The notes beneath the pieces are model-generated. The model saw only the letters and a program-made list of their open reading frames with translations. It did no database searches and was not told where the DNA came from. 49,774 nucleotides of DNA from Arcobacteraceae bacterium (lineage in GTDB: Bacteria; Campylobacterota; Campylobacteria; Campylobacterales; Arcobacteraceae): the NCBI GenBank assembly GCA_028687375.1, contig JAQUAG010000017.1, positions 1 through 49,774 of the forward strand. The letters run 5' to 3'. Below are positions 1 through 9,766 of this stretch, piece by piece (the stretch's first letter is position 1; the number at the start of each line of letters is the position of its first letter). The position numbers and the translations under genes are program-made.

Positions 1-662
1 AATTCTGCAGAATTCTTTGCACTTGTTTCTAAAAATGCATCAAAATTAAATCCAGCATCCATATCCGCTGTATCACTAATAGCTCTTAAAATTAAACATG
101 GCACTTGCAAAGCATCACAAACAACTGCTACACTTGCACCTTCCATCTCTAATGCATCTGCATTAAAAGTTTTTTCTATAAAAGCTTTTCTCGTTTCATC
201 ACAAACAAATTGGTCACCTGTAGCGATAATCCCTTCTATAATAGATATATTATTTTCTTTTGCAACTTCTAAAGCAATCTCTTTTAATCTTTTATCAGTA
301 TTAACATAAACATTTCCACCTGGAACATAGCCGTGTGGATGACCAAATGCAGTTATATCTAAATCGTGTTGTGAAAGTTGATTTGCTACAATTAAATCAC
401 CAATTTTTAATTTTGGATTTATACCACCTGCAACTCCACTAAATAACAATATATCACAACTAAATTTTTGAATCATAGTAGATGCTGTTAAGGTTGAAAA
501 TACTTTTCCAATTTTACTGTATGCGATTACCACATTAAGTTCACCAAATTTTGCTTCATAATATTTATTATTTGCATATTCAACAACATTTATATCTGTA
601 AAATATTCTAATAAAGGGGCAATTTCTTCTTCCATTGCACCCATAATTGCTAGTCTAGTCAT
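1..662 (-). CDS. mtnN: 5'-methylthioadenosine/S-adenosylhomocysteine nucleosidase, 3' end cut by window edge
   Basis: The enzyme hydrolyses the glycosidic bond of methylthioadenosine and S-adenosylhomocysteine. In Campylobacterota the same enzyme usually also cleaves 6-amino-6-deoxyfutalosine for menaquinone synthesis (family knowledge). I translated 220 codons from the ATG at 662-660. The N-terminus reads MTRLAIMGAMEEEIAPLL, with the catalytic Glu near residue 12. Further in are FSGVAGGINP, GDQFVCD, MEGASVA (second catalytic Glu) and ISDTAD (catalytic Asp). About ten C-terminal residues should lie beyond base 1, so this is an edge truncation, not a broken gene. The start overlaps the fabD stop by 8 bases, which implies translational coupling as the last gene of the array. 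Confidence 0.95.
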   Translation of the reverse strand, partial: MTRLAIMGAMEEEIAPLLEYFTDINVVEYANNKYYEAKFGELNVVIAYSKIGKVFSTLTASTMIQKFSCDILLFSGVAGGINPKLKIGDLIVANQLSQHDLDITAFGHPHGYVPGGNVYVNTDKRLKEIALEVAKENNISIIEGIIATGDQFVCDETRKAFIEKTFNADALEMEGASVAVVCDALQVPCLILRAISDTADMDAGFNFDAFLETSAKNSAE

Positions 663-1584
663 TTAAAACCTCTAAAACTTCCTCTAGAGTTTTCATATCA
701 CTTACATTATAAGTTGGGACACTTACACCTTTTTTATTTAACCCTTTAAGGATATTTCCATTTCCGAACTCTATAAACATATCAACCGCGTCCATATGAG
801 CTTGAATAGATTGTTTATATAAAACAGGCATAATCAACTGATTTGATAATAATTCAACTGCTTCATCTTTTGTATTATATGGTTTTGTTGTTACATTTGA
901 TATTACTGGAACTTCAAAAGTATCATTCATTTTTTCTAAATATGGTGCAAGTTTTACAATTGCTGATTCTAAGATAGGGCAATGACTTGCAACACTCATA
1001 GGAAGGACAATTGCTCTTTTTGCACCAGCTTCTTTAAACACATCAACTAAAGCTTCCAAATCTGCTTTACTTCCAGCAAGAACCACTTGTCCATCACTAT
1101 TGTAATTTGCTGCCCATACTTGTTTACCATTTGCTCTCTCTTGAGCACAAATTGCTTCAACTGCATCATCTTCCATAGCAAGTAGTGCCATCATCCCTGC
1201 ACCAACACCATCGCATGCTTCACTCATAAATTGACCTCTTTTATGAGTTAATTCAACAGCATCAAGATAATTCATCCCACCAGCAGCTACTAATGCAGAA
1301 AATTCACCTAAACTGTGTCCCAAAACAAATTCTGGTTTGATATCACATTTAGATTTGAATACTTCAACCGCAATTGCACTTATCAACAAAATTGCTGGTT
1401 GTGTAAATTGTGTTTGATTTAAATCTTCATTTTCTTCAAATAATAGTTTTTCAAAATTTACACCTATTTTTTCACTAGCATTTTTTATCATATCTTTTGC
1501 TATTTGTGTATTTTCGAAAAAATCTTTTCCCATTCCTATAGATTGACTCCCTTGACCAGGGAAAATAAAAGCAACTTTTTTCAT
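655..1584 (-). CDS. fabD: Malonyl-CoA:ACP transacylase
   Basis: FabD moves malonyl from CoA to acyl carrier protein in the cytoplasm, supplying the extender unit for fatty acid synthesis. The 309-residue protein has the N-terminal FPGQGSQ motif, the nucleophile Ser91 in GHSLGE and His201 in SVASHCP, matching the Ser/His pair of the family. I chose the ATG at 1584 over an in-frame upstream start at 1620. AGAGAGG lies just before 1584, the protein then begins MKKVAFIFPGQGSQ as relatives do, and the longer form would run through the slyD terminator hairpin. It sits downstream of that terminator and overlaps mtnN by 8 bases. Confidence 0.96.
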   Translation of the reverse strand: MKKVAFIFPGQGSQSIGMGKDFFENTQIAKDMIKNASEKIGVNFEKLLFEENEDLNQTQFTQPAILLISAIAVEVFKSKCDIKPEFVLGHSLGEFSALVAAGGMNYLDAVELTHKRGQFMSEACDGVGAGMMALLAMEDDAVEAICAQERANGKQVWAANYNSDGQVVLAGSKADLEALVDVFKEAGAKRAIVLPMSVASHCPILESAIVKLAPYLEKMNDTFEVPVISNVTTKPYNTKDEAVELLSNQLIMPVLYKQSIQAHMDAVDMFIEFGNGNILKGLNKKGVSVPTYNVSDMKTLEEVLEVLND

Positions 1585-1603
1585 AATTTTAACCTCTCTT
1601 TTT

Positions 1604-1637
1604 AAATTAAAAACTCCCATTTCAAAAGAAACAGGAG
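1604..1637 (-). terminator. Intrinsic terminator after slyD
   Basis: On the minus strand a 10-bp stem (plus-strand arms 1614-1623 and 1628-1637, two G-U pairs in the RNA) closes a UUUU loop. A run of U from bases 1613-1609 follows. It lies 28 bases past the slyD stop and 20 bases before the fabD start codon. fabD and mtnN therefore depend on read-through, unless a promoter is hidden here. Confidence 0.75.
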
Positions 1638-1665
1638 CGACTTATCTTCTTGAATTTAGTTATGA

Positions 1666-2283
1666 TTAACTATTTTTACATCCATGACCATCATGTCCAC
1701 CACAACATTCATGTTCTTCTCCGTGTTTTTCACCACCACAGCACTCTTTTTCTTCGTGGTCATGTCCATGGTCATGAGAACCGCAAGATCCACCTCCACA
1801 ACATCCACCACCATGAGCCAATCCACCAACAACACCAGTTGCAAGTTCTTCTTCAGTTGCAGCTCTCACATCAACAACAGTTATAGTAAACATTAAATTC
1901 TTTCCAGCCATTGGATGGTTATAATCAATTGTTACTTCATCATCATTAAATGATTTTACTGCAACTTGTACTGTTTGTCCATCATCACCACTACCATAGA
2001 GAGTCATCCCCTCTTTTAATTCAATACCAGCAAATTGCTCTTTTGGTAAAGTTTGGATTGCCTCTTCATTATAAGCACCATACGCTTCATCAGCTTTTAC
2101 ATAAATATCAGCTTTTTCATTTTTAGCTAATCCCATCATTTGAGATTCTAATCCTGGGATAATATGCCCCATACCAATTATAAATTCTAGTGGATCATGC
2201 CCTTCATTACTATCAACAACCTCTTTTGTGTCAGCATCAACTAACATATACTCCATTGCTACAACATCATTCAACTTAATCAT
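1666..2283 (-). CDS. slyD: FKBP-type peptidyl-prolyl isomerase SlyD with Cys/His-rich tail
   Basis: This cytoplasmic prolyl isomerase and chaperone also acts as a nickel/zinc metallochaperone in the SlyD family, feeding hydrogenase and urease maturation. Of 205 residues, 1-145 form the FKBP fold with the inserted flap domain; IIGMGHIIPGLE at 35-46 is the usual active-site strand. The tail from residue 155 to the end is almost only Gly, Cys, His, Asp and Glu, with 9 His and 8 Cys, including three CC pairs. This is a metal-binding tail. The start overlaps the end of the upstream ybgF-like gene by 4 bases. A His-rich plus-strand reading frame opposite the tail is an artefact of its composition. 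Confidence 0.95.
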   Translation of the reverse strand: MIKLNDVVAMEYMLVDADTKEVVDSNEGHDPLEFIIGMGHIIPGLESQMMGLAKNEKADIYVKADEAYGAYNEEAIQTLPKEQFAGIELKEGMTLYGSGDDGQTVQVAVKSFNDDEVTIDYNHPMAGKNLMFTITVVDVRAATEEELATGVVGGLAHGGGCCGGGSCGSHDHGHDHEEKECCGGEKHGEEHECCGGHDGHGCKNS

Positions 2284-3383
2284 TTTTTATCCTTTATTTT
2301 TGTTTTTGTTTCTTTTGAACTTTTTTTAGTCTTTTTTGAACTTTTTTTTGTTTCTTTTTCAGCAACAGCTGGTTCTTCTTGAGCTTTTAATTTTTTTGAA
2401 GCTTCTTTTGCTTCTTTAGAGTCTGGATACACTTCAACAATTGTTTTGTAAAAATTAATTGCATTCTCATTTTGCTTTAAATTTTCAAATGAAACTGCAC
2501 TATGAAGTAATAACTTTGGAATATACTCTGCTTTATCATTTGCTATCATACTTTGTTTGTATGATTGAATAGCTTCTTTATACTCTTTTTTAATAAATTT
2601 TGTTTCAGCAAAATAAAAATTACTCTCTGCTGGTTTATATTTACTAACCACTAATTGTTCAAAGATAGGCATAGCTTTTGATATTTGATTTGTATTAAAT
2701 AATTTTAAACCATTCTCAAAAGATTCTTTATCATCAATTTTATCTACTTTTGCTTTTTCTACTAATTGCTCTTGCCCAACAACATCTTGCTTTTTAACAA
2801 CTAGAGTAGTTGCTGCAGTTGGTACTGGTGCATTTTTATTAATAAAAGCTACCAATTCATCAAATTCACTTTTTCTTACATAATCTGAATTAATTTTATT
2901 TATAATTGTTAAGAGCTTTTGATTAGACTCTTCAAGCAATTTATTATTCTTTTTTTGTAAAGAAATAAAACTATCCAATTTAGTATTCAAATCTTCTATT
3001 TTTTTTGAATTATCATCAATTTTGACTGATAATATCCCAGTTTTTTCTTCTATCTTATTTTCAGTTGACTTTATACCAATTCGAGTGCTATTCATGTTTT
3101 GACTATCTGATTCGTAAACAGATCTCATCCCTTCAATTTTTTGAGACAATTCATCTTGTTTTGATTCAAATGAACCTATTTTTAAATCAAGAGTATCTAT
3201 TTTTGAAGAGAGAGCATTTACTTTTTCATTATTTTGTAAAACTGCTTTTTCTGCTCGACTCAGTCCATAAGGAGAAGATGATTCCAAGTTTCCTGCACCA
3301 AAAACAGATATCTCTTTTCCACTTGTAACACTCATCATTAGAGATGAAATAATTATTGTTTTGTAAATATGTTTATACATCAT
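2280..3383 (-). CDS. cpoB: Periplasmic coiled-coil/TPR protein of the Tol-Pal cluster (CpoB/YbgF-like)
   Basis: The 367-residue protein begins with a signal peptide (residues 1-22, MMYKHIYKTIIISSLMMSVTSG). A long coiled coil follows from about 45 to 150, then TPR repeats from about 215 to 330 (FNTNQISKAMPIFEQLV; YKEAIQSYKQS; NAINFYKTIVEVYPDSKEA). The tail from 335 is very rich in Lys and Ser. Its place directly after pal (4-base ATGA overlap) matches CpoB, which coordinates peptidoglycan synthesis with Tol-driven outer membrane constriction in E. coli. The fold and location are clear; the function is by analogy. The Lys-rich tail is longer than I expect for CpoB and could contact peptidoglycan or lipopolysaccharide (inference). 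Confidence 0.85.
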   Translation of the reverse strand: MMYKHIYKTIIISSLMMSVTSGKEISVFGAGNLESSSPYGLSRAEKAVLQNNEKVNALSSKIDTLDLKIGSFESKQDELSQKIEGMRSVYESDSQNMNSTRIGIKSTENKIEEKTGILSVKIDDNSKKIEDLNTKLDSFISLQKKNNKLLEESNQKLLTIINKINSDYVRKSEFDELVAFINKNAPVPTAATTLVVKKQDVVGQEQLVEKAKVDKIDDKESFENGLKLFNTNQISKAMPIFEQLVVSKYKPAESNFYFAETKFIKKEYKEAIQSYKQSMIANDKAEYIPKLLLHSAVSFENLKQNENAINFYKTIVEVYPDSKEAKEASKKLKAQEEPAVAEKETKKSSKKTKKSSKETKTKIKDKK

Positions 3384-4000
3384 GGGATTAAATAATGGTC
3401 AACTCTTCTATTTTTTGTCCAACATTGAGCTGTTTGTTCTTTGCAAATTGGATTACTTTCTCCATAACTCACTACAACAATTCTATTTTCATCAATTCCT
3501 CTTTTGACTAAATCATTTTTAACTGCCATTGATCTCTTTAATCCTAAAGCATAATTATATTCGTCACTTCCCCACTCATCACAATTACCTTCTAGTTTAA
3601 TTTTAAATGATTTGTCTTTTAAAGAAGTTTTATTTATCTTTTCAGAATTTTCAGTAGAAAATGCCAAATTTTCTTCAGTCAATGTGAACATATCAAAATC
3701 AAAGTGAATTGATTTAAGAGTAATCTCTTCACCATTTACAGTACTTGTAGTCGTATTATACAACTCATCTACAACCTTAAAATTAGGTTCTTGTCCATTT
3801 GTTGTAGAAGAAATAATATCATCTGAAGGAACTATTCTAATACTTTTATCATCCAAATTATCATTTGAACCTTTTTTGTTAGTTTGTACTACTTTTTTAA
3901 GATCATTATCAAAAGATACCACTTCTTTTTTTGTAGAACATCCAGCAAAAATCAACAATAACAAAAATGCCATCACTGTATTCGCAATTTTATAATGCAT
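3380..4000 (-). CDS. pal: Peptidoglycan-associated lipoprotein Pal
   Basis: Pal anchors the outer membrane to peptidoglycan and is the target of the energised Tol complex. The 206-residue protein has a lipoprotein signal ending LLLIFAGC-STKK (FAGC lipobox), a Ser/Asn-rich linker, and an OmpA-like peptidoglycan-binding domain from about residue 95. That domain contains IHFDFDMFTL, LEGNCDEWGSDEYN and the R-A-like segment GLKRSMAVKNDLVKRG. A strong AAGGAG precedes the start. It follows tolB by 57 bases that may hold an internal promoter, and it overlaps the next gene by 4 bases. Confidence 0.95.
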   Translation of the reverse strand: MHYKIANTVMAFLLLLIFAGCSTKKEVVSFDNDLKKVVQTNKKGSNDNLDDKSIRIVPSDDIISSTTNGQEPNFKVVDELYNTTTSTVNGEEITLKSIHFDFDMFTLTEENLAFSTENSEKINKTSLKDKSFKIKLEGNCDEWGSDEYNYALGLKRSMAVKNDLVKRGIDENRIVVVSYGESNPICKEQTAQCWTKNRRVDHYLIP

Positions 4001-4020
4001 ATTTACTCCTTTTATGTATA

Positions 4021-4026
4021 ATTGTA
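4021..4026 (-). promoter_or_regulatory. Candidate internal -10 box for pal
   Basis: In the 57-base tolB-pal spacer, the minus strand carries TACAAT (bases 4026-4021) in an AT-rich setting, about 20 bases before the pal start, with AAGGAG between them. Extra Pal over TolB would be expected, but this is a pattern match only. Confidence 0.35.
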
Positions 4027-4057
4027 CTATATAAAACTTAATTTATATTCTTCATTT

Positions 4058-5317
4058 TTACCAATCTATAGATTGAATTTTTCCACTTTTTAAACTAAAT
4101 AAAAAGTGTTTATTGTAACTTAATCTCATAATCCCTAGTGAACTAACTCCATTTGTATTATTAACATATAAAATAGATTCCCCATCTACTGAAAATTTAG
4201 GAAATTGATTAGCACCTTGAGTTGTTAGTTTTTTCATACCTTCATTATCTGTAGAAATTAAATAAAGATTAAATCCACCTTTACCTTCCTCCCTGCTTGA
4301 ATAAACAACATAATTATTGAAAGTAGTCGCTTGACTATTATTTTTACCTTGATATACAAGCCTATCAACATTATCTGAACCTATTCTTTGTGCAAAAATA
4401 TTTGCTTTACCCAATCTATCTGAAACAAAAACGATTTTATCTTCATTTCCTAAAAAGTTTCCACCAACATCAATTCCAGAATATTTTGTAATTCTTGTTT
4501 TTTCTTTAGATTTTAAATCATAAAGATAAATATCTGGTTGACCATTTGGTGCCAATGTTAATAGTAATTTATTCCCATCATTACTCACATCTGAACACAC
4601 TACCATTCCATCAGATTGTAAAACTTTTTCAGATTTTCTACTATATAAATCTTGTTTAATAAGGGTAGGATAAAGATTATCATAAGTTGTATAATAAAAA
4701 CTTGTTTGTTCCTTATTCGCCCATTTAGGGAAAACATTTAAACCACCATTTACAATAACTTGCTGATAAGTTAAGGTATAGTCTGAAATAACTATCTCAC
4801 TTTTTTTTGAACTAGTATATCTTGAAAACAATATAAATCTATCCATCCAATCAATTGATGGTGCTTTTAATTCATTATTTACTGCAATTGCTATTTTATG
4901 TGCCAAAAAAGGATATCTTGCACTTTTTGAGACTTGATATCTATTTTTAGATTTTAACTCTTTTGTATTTATATCAAATAAAGATATGTCTACAGCTATT
5001 GAACCATTAAGTGTATTTTTAATTTCTAAAGAAACTATTAAATCAAACTTTGCTAATAATGGATTAGAGAAGTTAAATTCACTATTTAGATTTTCCTCTA
5101 GTGTATCTGTATCCTCTACATTAAAGTGTCCACTTACAAGAAAATCTTTTTCTAAAACCTCTTTTAATTTACGACCGAGATTTGCATCTGTAGTATTTTT
5201 TGTAACTAAAATTCCTATTGTTGGAATGATATTATTTTTTCTAACAACATCAAGTTCTGCATCAACAGCGAACAGACTTTCAATTATTAATAAAAATAAC
5301 AATAAAAAAGATTTCAT
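4058..5317 (-). CDS. tolB: Tol-Pal system beta-propeller protein TolB
   Basis: This periplasmic partner of Pal links the inner-membrane TolQRA motor to the outer membrane. The 419-residue protein has a signal peptide (MKSFLLLFLLIIESLFAVDA), an N-terminal alpha/beta domain to about residue 160, and a six-bladed propeller. The propeller repeats are visible as FPKWANKEQTSFYYTT, LYDLKSKEKTRITKYSG, NIFAQRIGSDNVDRL, FNLYLISTDNEGMKKLT and FPKFSVDGESILYVN. I prefer the ATG at 5317. A GTG nine bases upstream lies inside the AAGGAGTG ribosome-binding site and is too close to use. The gene is 21 bases after the tolA-like gene. Confidence 0.95.
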   Translation of the reverse strand: MKSFLLLFLLIIESLFAVDAELDVVRKNNIIPTIGILVTKNTTDANLGRKLKEVLEKDFLVSGHFNVEDTDTLEENLNSEFNFSNPLLAKFDLIVSLEIKNTLNGSIAVDISLFDINTKELKSKNRYQVSKSARYPFLAHKIAIAVNNELKAPSIDWMDRFILFSRYTSSKKSEIVISDYTLTYQQVIVNGGLNVFPKWANKEQTSFYYTTYDNLYPTLIKQDLYSRKSEKVLQSDGMVVCSDVSNDGNKLLLTLAPNGQPDIYLYDLKSKEKTRITKYSGIDVGGNFLGNEDKIVFVSDRLGKANIFAQRIGSDNVDRLVYQGKNNSQATTFNNYVVYSSREEGKGGFNLYLISTDNEGMKKLTTQGANQFPKFSVDGESILYVNNTNGVSSLGIMRLSYNKHFLFSLKSGKIQSIDW

Positions 5318-5338
5318 TTCATACACTCCTTTTGAAAA

Positions 5339-6100
5339 CTAATTTGAATAAGGTTTAAAATTAACCTTAATCGTTTTTGTGATTTTATCTGGAGGAATTG
5401 GATATTTTTCTAAAGTTTGATTTTTTAAAAAAAGTTTCAATGCTCCATCAACTCTATTGTCTCCTGAATACTTCAACATAACAAAACTAAAATTACCAAC
5501 AGAATCAATTGTAATATTTGCTACTACCAAATAATTAATATCTGTAATTAATGGAAAGTTATACCATTTTCTCAAGATATAAGTATTTATCATAGAATAA
5601 TATTCATCAAATTCACCTTTATTGGAAGATGTAGTTTCACTTCTTGAACTACTAGTTAAATTTTTCATATCTACTAATTTTGATAACTCTATTTGTTGTG
5701 GCGTTTGAGTTTCTGTAGAATGTGATTTAAATCTACTTGCATACTGTGATTGCGATTTTTTTTGATTATCTTCTGTTATCTCTTTATTATTAATTGTTTT
5801 AGTACCAATATCTGAAACATTTGAGAATAAAGATTTTAAATTTGCAGTAGTACTCTCTTTTGCAGTAGAAAGTTTTTCAATTTCTTCTATCTTTTTCTCT
5901 TCAATAGGAAGCTGCTTTGATACTTGAATTTCATTAGTCGATATAAGATCAAGTTCTATTGTCGTCTCAGTTGGAAGTGTTCCAAACTTTTCGACCTCAT
6001 TTGCATCCTTTTTCAAATACAGTGCAATTAGAATAATACCCAATACATAAATGCAAATTGCAATAACGGTAGAAACTGTTAAACGAAATTTTTTATCCAT
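5339..6100 (-). CDS. tolA: TolA/TonB-type energy-transducing protein
   Basis: The 253-residue protein has one N-terminal membrane anchor (about 8-28, VSTVIAICIYVLGIILIALYL). A low-complexity periplasmic stalk rich in Glu, Ser, Thr and Gln runs to about 160. The TonB/TolA C-terminal fold follows (YYSMINTYILRKWYNFP ... VVANITIDSVGNFSF ... LEKYPIPP). Its position between tolR and tolB makes it the TolA equivalent that carries the proton-driven force to TolB and Pal. By sequence alone it could be called TonB; context decides. It overlaps tolR by 8 bases. Confidence 0.85.
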   Translation of the reverse strand: MDKKFRLTVSTVIAICIYVLGIILIALYLKKDANEVEKFGTLPTETTIELDLISTNEIQVSKQLPIEEKKIEEIEKLSTAKESTTANLKSLFSNVSDIGTKTINNKEITEDNQKKSQSQYASRFKSHSTETQTPQQIELSKLVDMKNLTSSSRSETTSSNKGEFDEYYSMINTYILRKWYNFPLITDINYLVVANITIDSVGNFSFVMLKYSGDNRVDGALKLFLKNQTLEKYPIPPDKITKTIKVNFKPYSN

Positions 6101-6482
6101 CTGTAATTAATGATACCTTTGAATAACCAGATTGTTTTACTACTTTTAAGACAAACATAACATCGCTATAAGATAAAGTTTGATCTGCTCTAATGTGAAT
6201 TGGTGTATCTTTAGGAATATTTGATGAATAAGTGGCAAAGTCTTCTTTAAATGTTGCAAATAGATATTTACTATGTTCTATTGTGATAATTTTTTCTTTT
6301 TCTACTAAAATTGTAACACTTTTAACATCACTTAATTGCTTTGATACACTTCCTTGAGGCAATGAAATTTGTTCTTCATACTCCATAACAGGAGCTGTTA
6401 CCATAAGTAATACAAGTAATACGAGCATTACATCAACTAAAGGTGTAATGTTTAAATCAGGTTTTTGATTATAATCATACAA
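6093..6482 (-). CDS. tolR: TolR/ExbD biopolymer transport protein
   Basis: The 129-residue inner-membrane subunit of the TolQR proton channel has a single membrane helix at about 12-32. Its LNITPLVDVMLVLLVLLMVT segment carries the Asp (D17) that is protonated in ExbD/TolR proteins. The rest is the periplasmic peptidoglycan-contacting domain (PKDTPIHIRADQTLSYSDVM). Two bases separate it from tolQ, and it overlaps the tolA-like gene by 8, so these are co-translated. Confidence 0.93.
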   Translation of the reverse strand: MYDYNQKPDLNITPLVDVMLVLLVLLMVTAPVMEYEEQISLPQGSVSKQLSDVKSVTILVEKEKIITIEHSKYLFATFKEDFATYSSNIPKDTPIHIRADQTLSYSDVMFVLKVVKQSGYSKVSLITDG

Positions 6483-6484
6483 TC

Positions 6485-7051
6485 TTAATTCCTAGATAGT
6501 ATTATATTGATTTGTGATTTGATATATGTATTTAAGATGTAAATTTTTCTAACAAGTATTTGATGAAATGTGTAAGCTAAAATAGCTACAAAAATCCCAG
6601 CAGCAGTTGCAATAAGTGCTTCACTTATTACAGGAGCAATAGCAGAAAAACTAACTTTTGAGACATTCTTAAAACTTGCGAAAGATTCTAAAATACCTAC
6701 AACTGTTCCGAATAGTCCTATGAATGGAGCAGTTGAAGCTATTATAGATTGCCAAAATAATCCAGAACTTGCTTCTCTAATCATTGAAATTTCAAATACT
6801 TCGAGAGTCTCTTTATTTATCTCTTTGTTATTACCTATAAAAGAACCAATAGATGTCAATGGATTTATTCTAAATTCTCTTTTTGTAAGAGAATTTAAAG
6901 AATTAATCTCATTTTTAATCGATGAAGAAAGCTCTAATAATTTATAAATATAAATCAGAATAGTTAATATCATATATATCGACAACAAAGCCAATACAAA
7001 TACAGTAATAATTGAACTATTCTGTAAATAATTTACAATAATATTTAGCAT
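6485..7051 (-). CDS. tolQ: TolQ/ExbB proton channel protein
   Basis: The 188-residue protein has three membrane helices, at about 13-35, 105-128 and 142-167. The signature ASTAPFIGLFGTVVGILESF precedes the second helix, and IAPVISEALIATAAGIFVAI carries the pore-lining Thr/Ser residues. With TolR it forms the proton-driven motor of the Tol-Pal system. It starts only 6 bases after atpC, so the Tol genes probably share the ATP synthase transcript. ExbB is an equally valid family name; tolB-pal downstream supports TolQ. Confidence 0.92.
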   Translation of the reverse strand: MLNIIVNYLQNSSIITVFVLALLSIYMILTILIYIYKLLELSSSIKNEINSLNSLTKREFRINPLTSIGSFIGNNKEINKETLEVFEISMIREASSGLFWQSIIASTAPFIGLFGTVVGILESFASFKNVSKVSFSAIAPVISEALIATAAGIFVAILAYTFHQILVRKIYILNTYIKSQINIILSRN

Positions 7052-7057
7052 ATCTTC

Positions 7058-7441
7058 TTATTTAAAAGATGCTATTTTAGCTTCAACAGCTGCCATAGAT
7101 ACAGAAGCATCTTGAACAGAATTAACTAAAATTTTTGCTTCTTGGATTTTATTTGATAACTCTGAATGATCATCTGCATTTAATGATACAGCACCATCAA
7201 CTAAAACATCAACACTATGCTCACTTACCTTTGCATAACCCCAATTTATTGCTACAGCATCTATGCTATTATCAATATTTGTTATTTCAATAACACCTAC
7301 TGTTAATGTAGAAACTAAGAGTGAGTGATTTGGTAAAACGCCAAACTCACCATCTTTCCCAGGAAGTACAACTGATTTAACTTCATGAGAAAATATTTCA
7401 CCCGTTGGTGTTACAATTGATAATTTTATTGTATTATCCAT
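7058..7441 (-). CDS. atpC: ATP synthase epsilon subunit
   Basis: The epsilon subunit belongs to the F1 central stalk and modulates ATP hydrolysis. The 127-residue protein has the N-terminal beta-sandwich (LSIVTPTGEIFSHEVKSVVL, PGKDGEFGVLPNHSLLVSTL) and a short C-terminal helical part. It is the last atp gene of the operon, 16 bases after atpD and 6 before tolQ. The length is typical for the family. Confidence 0.96.
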   Translation of the reverse strand: MDNTIKLSIVTPTGEIFSHEVKSVVLPGKDGEFGVLPNHSLLVSTLTVGVIEITNIDNSIDAVAINWGYAKVSEHSVDVLVDGAVSLNADDHSELSNKIQEAKILVNSVQDASVSMAAVEAKIASFK

Positions 7442-7457
7442 TTTTTACCTTTTAAGC

Positions 7458-8858
<1,401 letters not shown>

Positions 8859-8866
8859 CTAAATTC

Positions 8867-9757
8867 TTATTTAAGTGCTTCAACACCAGAAATTATTTCA
8901 ATTAATTCTGTTGTAATAGCCGCTTGTCTTGCTTTATTAAATTGTACAGTTAAATCATTAACTTTTTGTTTTGCATTATTTGTTGCATTGTCCATAGCTT
9001 GCATTCTAGCACTATGTTCAGCTGATAGAGAATCAATAAGAGCATAAAATATATTAAACTCAATATACTTTTTCACTAATTCATCTAAAACATCTTGCTC
9101 ATCATCTTCTGGTTCAACTTCCATCATAGAATTGCTAACTTTAACTTTAACATCTTCCATATCAATTGGTAATAATGTTTTTACTTTTAGCTCTTGTGTC
9201 AACATATTTTTGAATCCATTGTACACTAAAATAACACTATCAGTTTGTTCATCATTAAATTCTTCATATACATCACTTATAAAATGCGAAGCTTTTTCAT
9301 AATTAGGTGCGGAAGACAATCCAATCTCTTTTTGTAATAATTCTACATTTTGAAAGTTAAAATAATCTATCCCTTTTCTACCTACAGCTCTTAAATTTAC
9401 TTTAATACCTTTAGCAGAATAATCTTTGAGAAGATTTCTAACCTCTCTAATAGTAGTCATATTAAAACCACCACAAAGACCTTTATCCGCTGTAACAAAA
9501 ACAACATCAACTACTTTTATCTCACCATCTCTTTTAAAAGCTCTTCCTAAATCAAGATTATCATCTTTTACATTATGTAAATTAGATGCAATCTCAGTCA
9601 AAATCTCATTAATTTTACTAGCATAACTTTTTGCTTGTTGTGCTAACTGTTGAGTTCTTCTTAATTTAGCAGAAGAAACAAGCTTCATAGCTTTTGTCGT
9701 CTTCTGTGTATTTTTAACACTTTTAATTTGTCTAGAAATATCTTTTAAGTTAGCCAT
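8867..9757 (-). CDS. atpG: ATP synthase gamma subunit
   Basis: This rotor shaft of F1 has 296 residues. The N-terminal helix MANLKDISRQIKSVKNTQKT and the C-terminal helix segments MDNATNNAKQKVNDLTVQFN and ITTELIEIISGVEAL form the antiparallel coiled coil that turns inside the alpha/beta hexamer. The central Rossmann-like domain has VDVVFVTADKGLCGGFN. It lies between atpA (9 bases) and atpD (23 bases). Confidence 0.97.
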   Translation of the reverse strand: MANLKDISRQIKSVKNTQKTTKAMKLVSSAKLRRTQQLAQQAKSYASKINEILTEIASNLHNVKDDNLDLGRAFKRDGEIKVVDVVFVTADKGLCGGFNMTTIREVRNLLKDYSAKGIKVNLRAVGRKGIDYFNFQNVELLQKEIGLSSAPNYEKASHFISDVYEEFNDEQTDSVILVYNGFKNMLTQELKVKTLLPIDMEDVKVKVSNSMMEVEPEDDEQDVLDELVKKYIEFNIFYALIDSLSAEHSARMQAMDNATNNAKQKVNDLTVQFNKARQAAITTELIEIISGVEALK

Positions 9758-9766
9758 TGCTATTCC

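Noticed and set aside
1650-1896. His-rich reading frames on the plus strand opposite the slyD tail
   Set aside because: They are shadows of the Gly/Cys/His repeats of SlyD on the other strand, with no ribosome site and no family resemblance.
4062-4075. Perfect 14-base palindrome CAATCTATAGATTG at the end of tolB
   Set aside because: It lies within the coding end, has no loop or U-run for a terminator, and short AT-rich palindromes are expected by chance.
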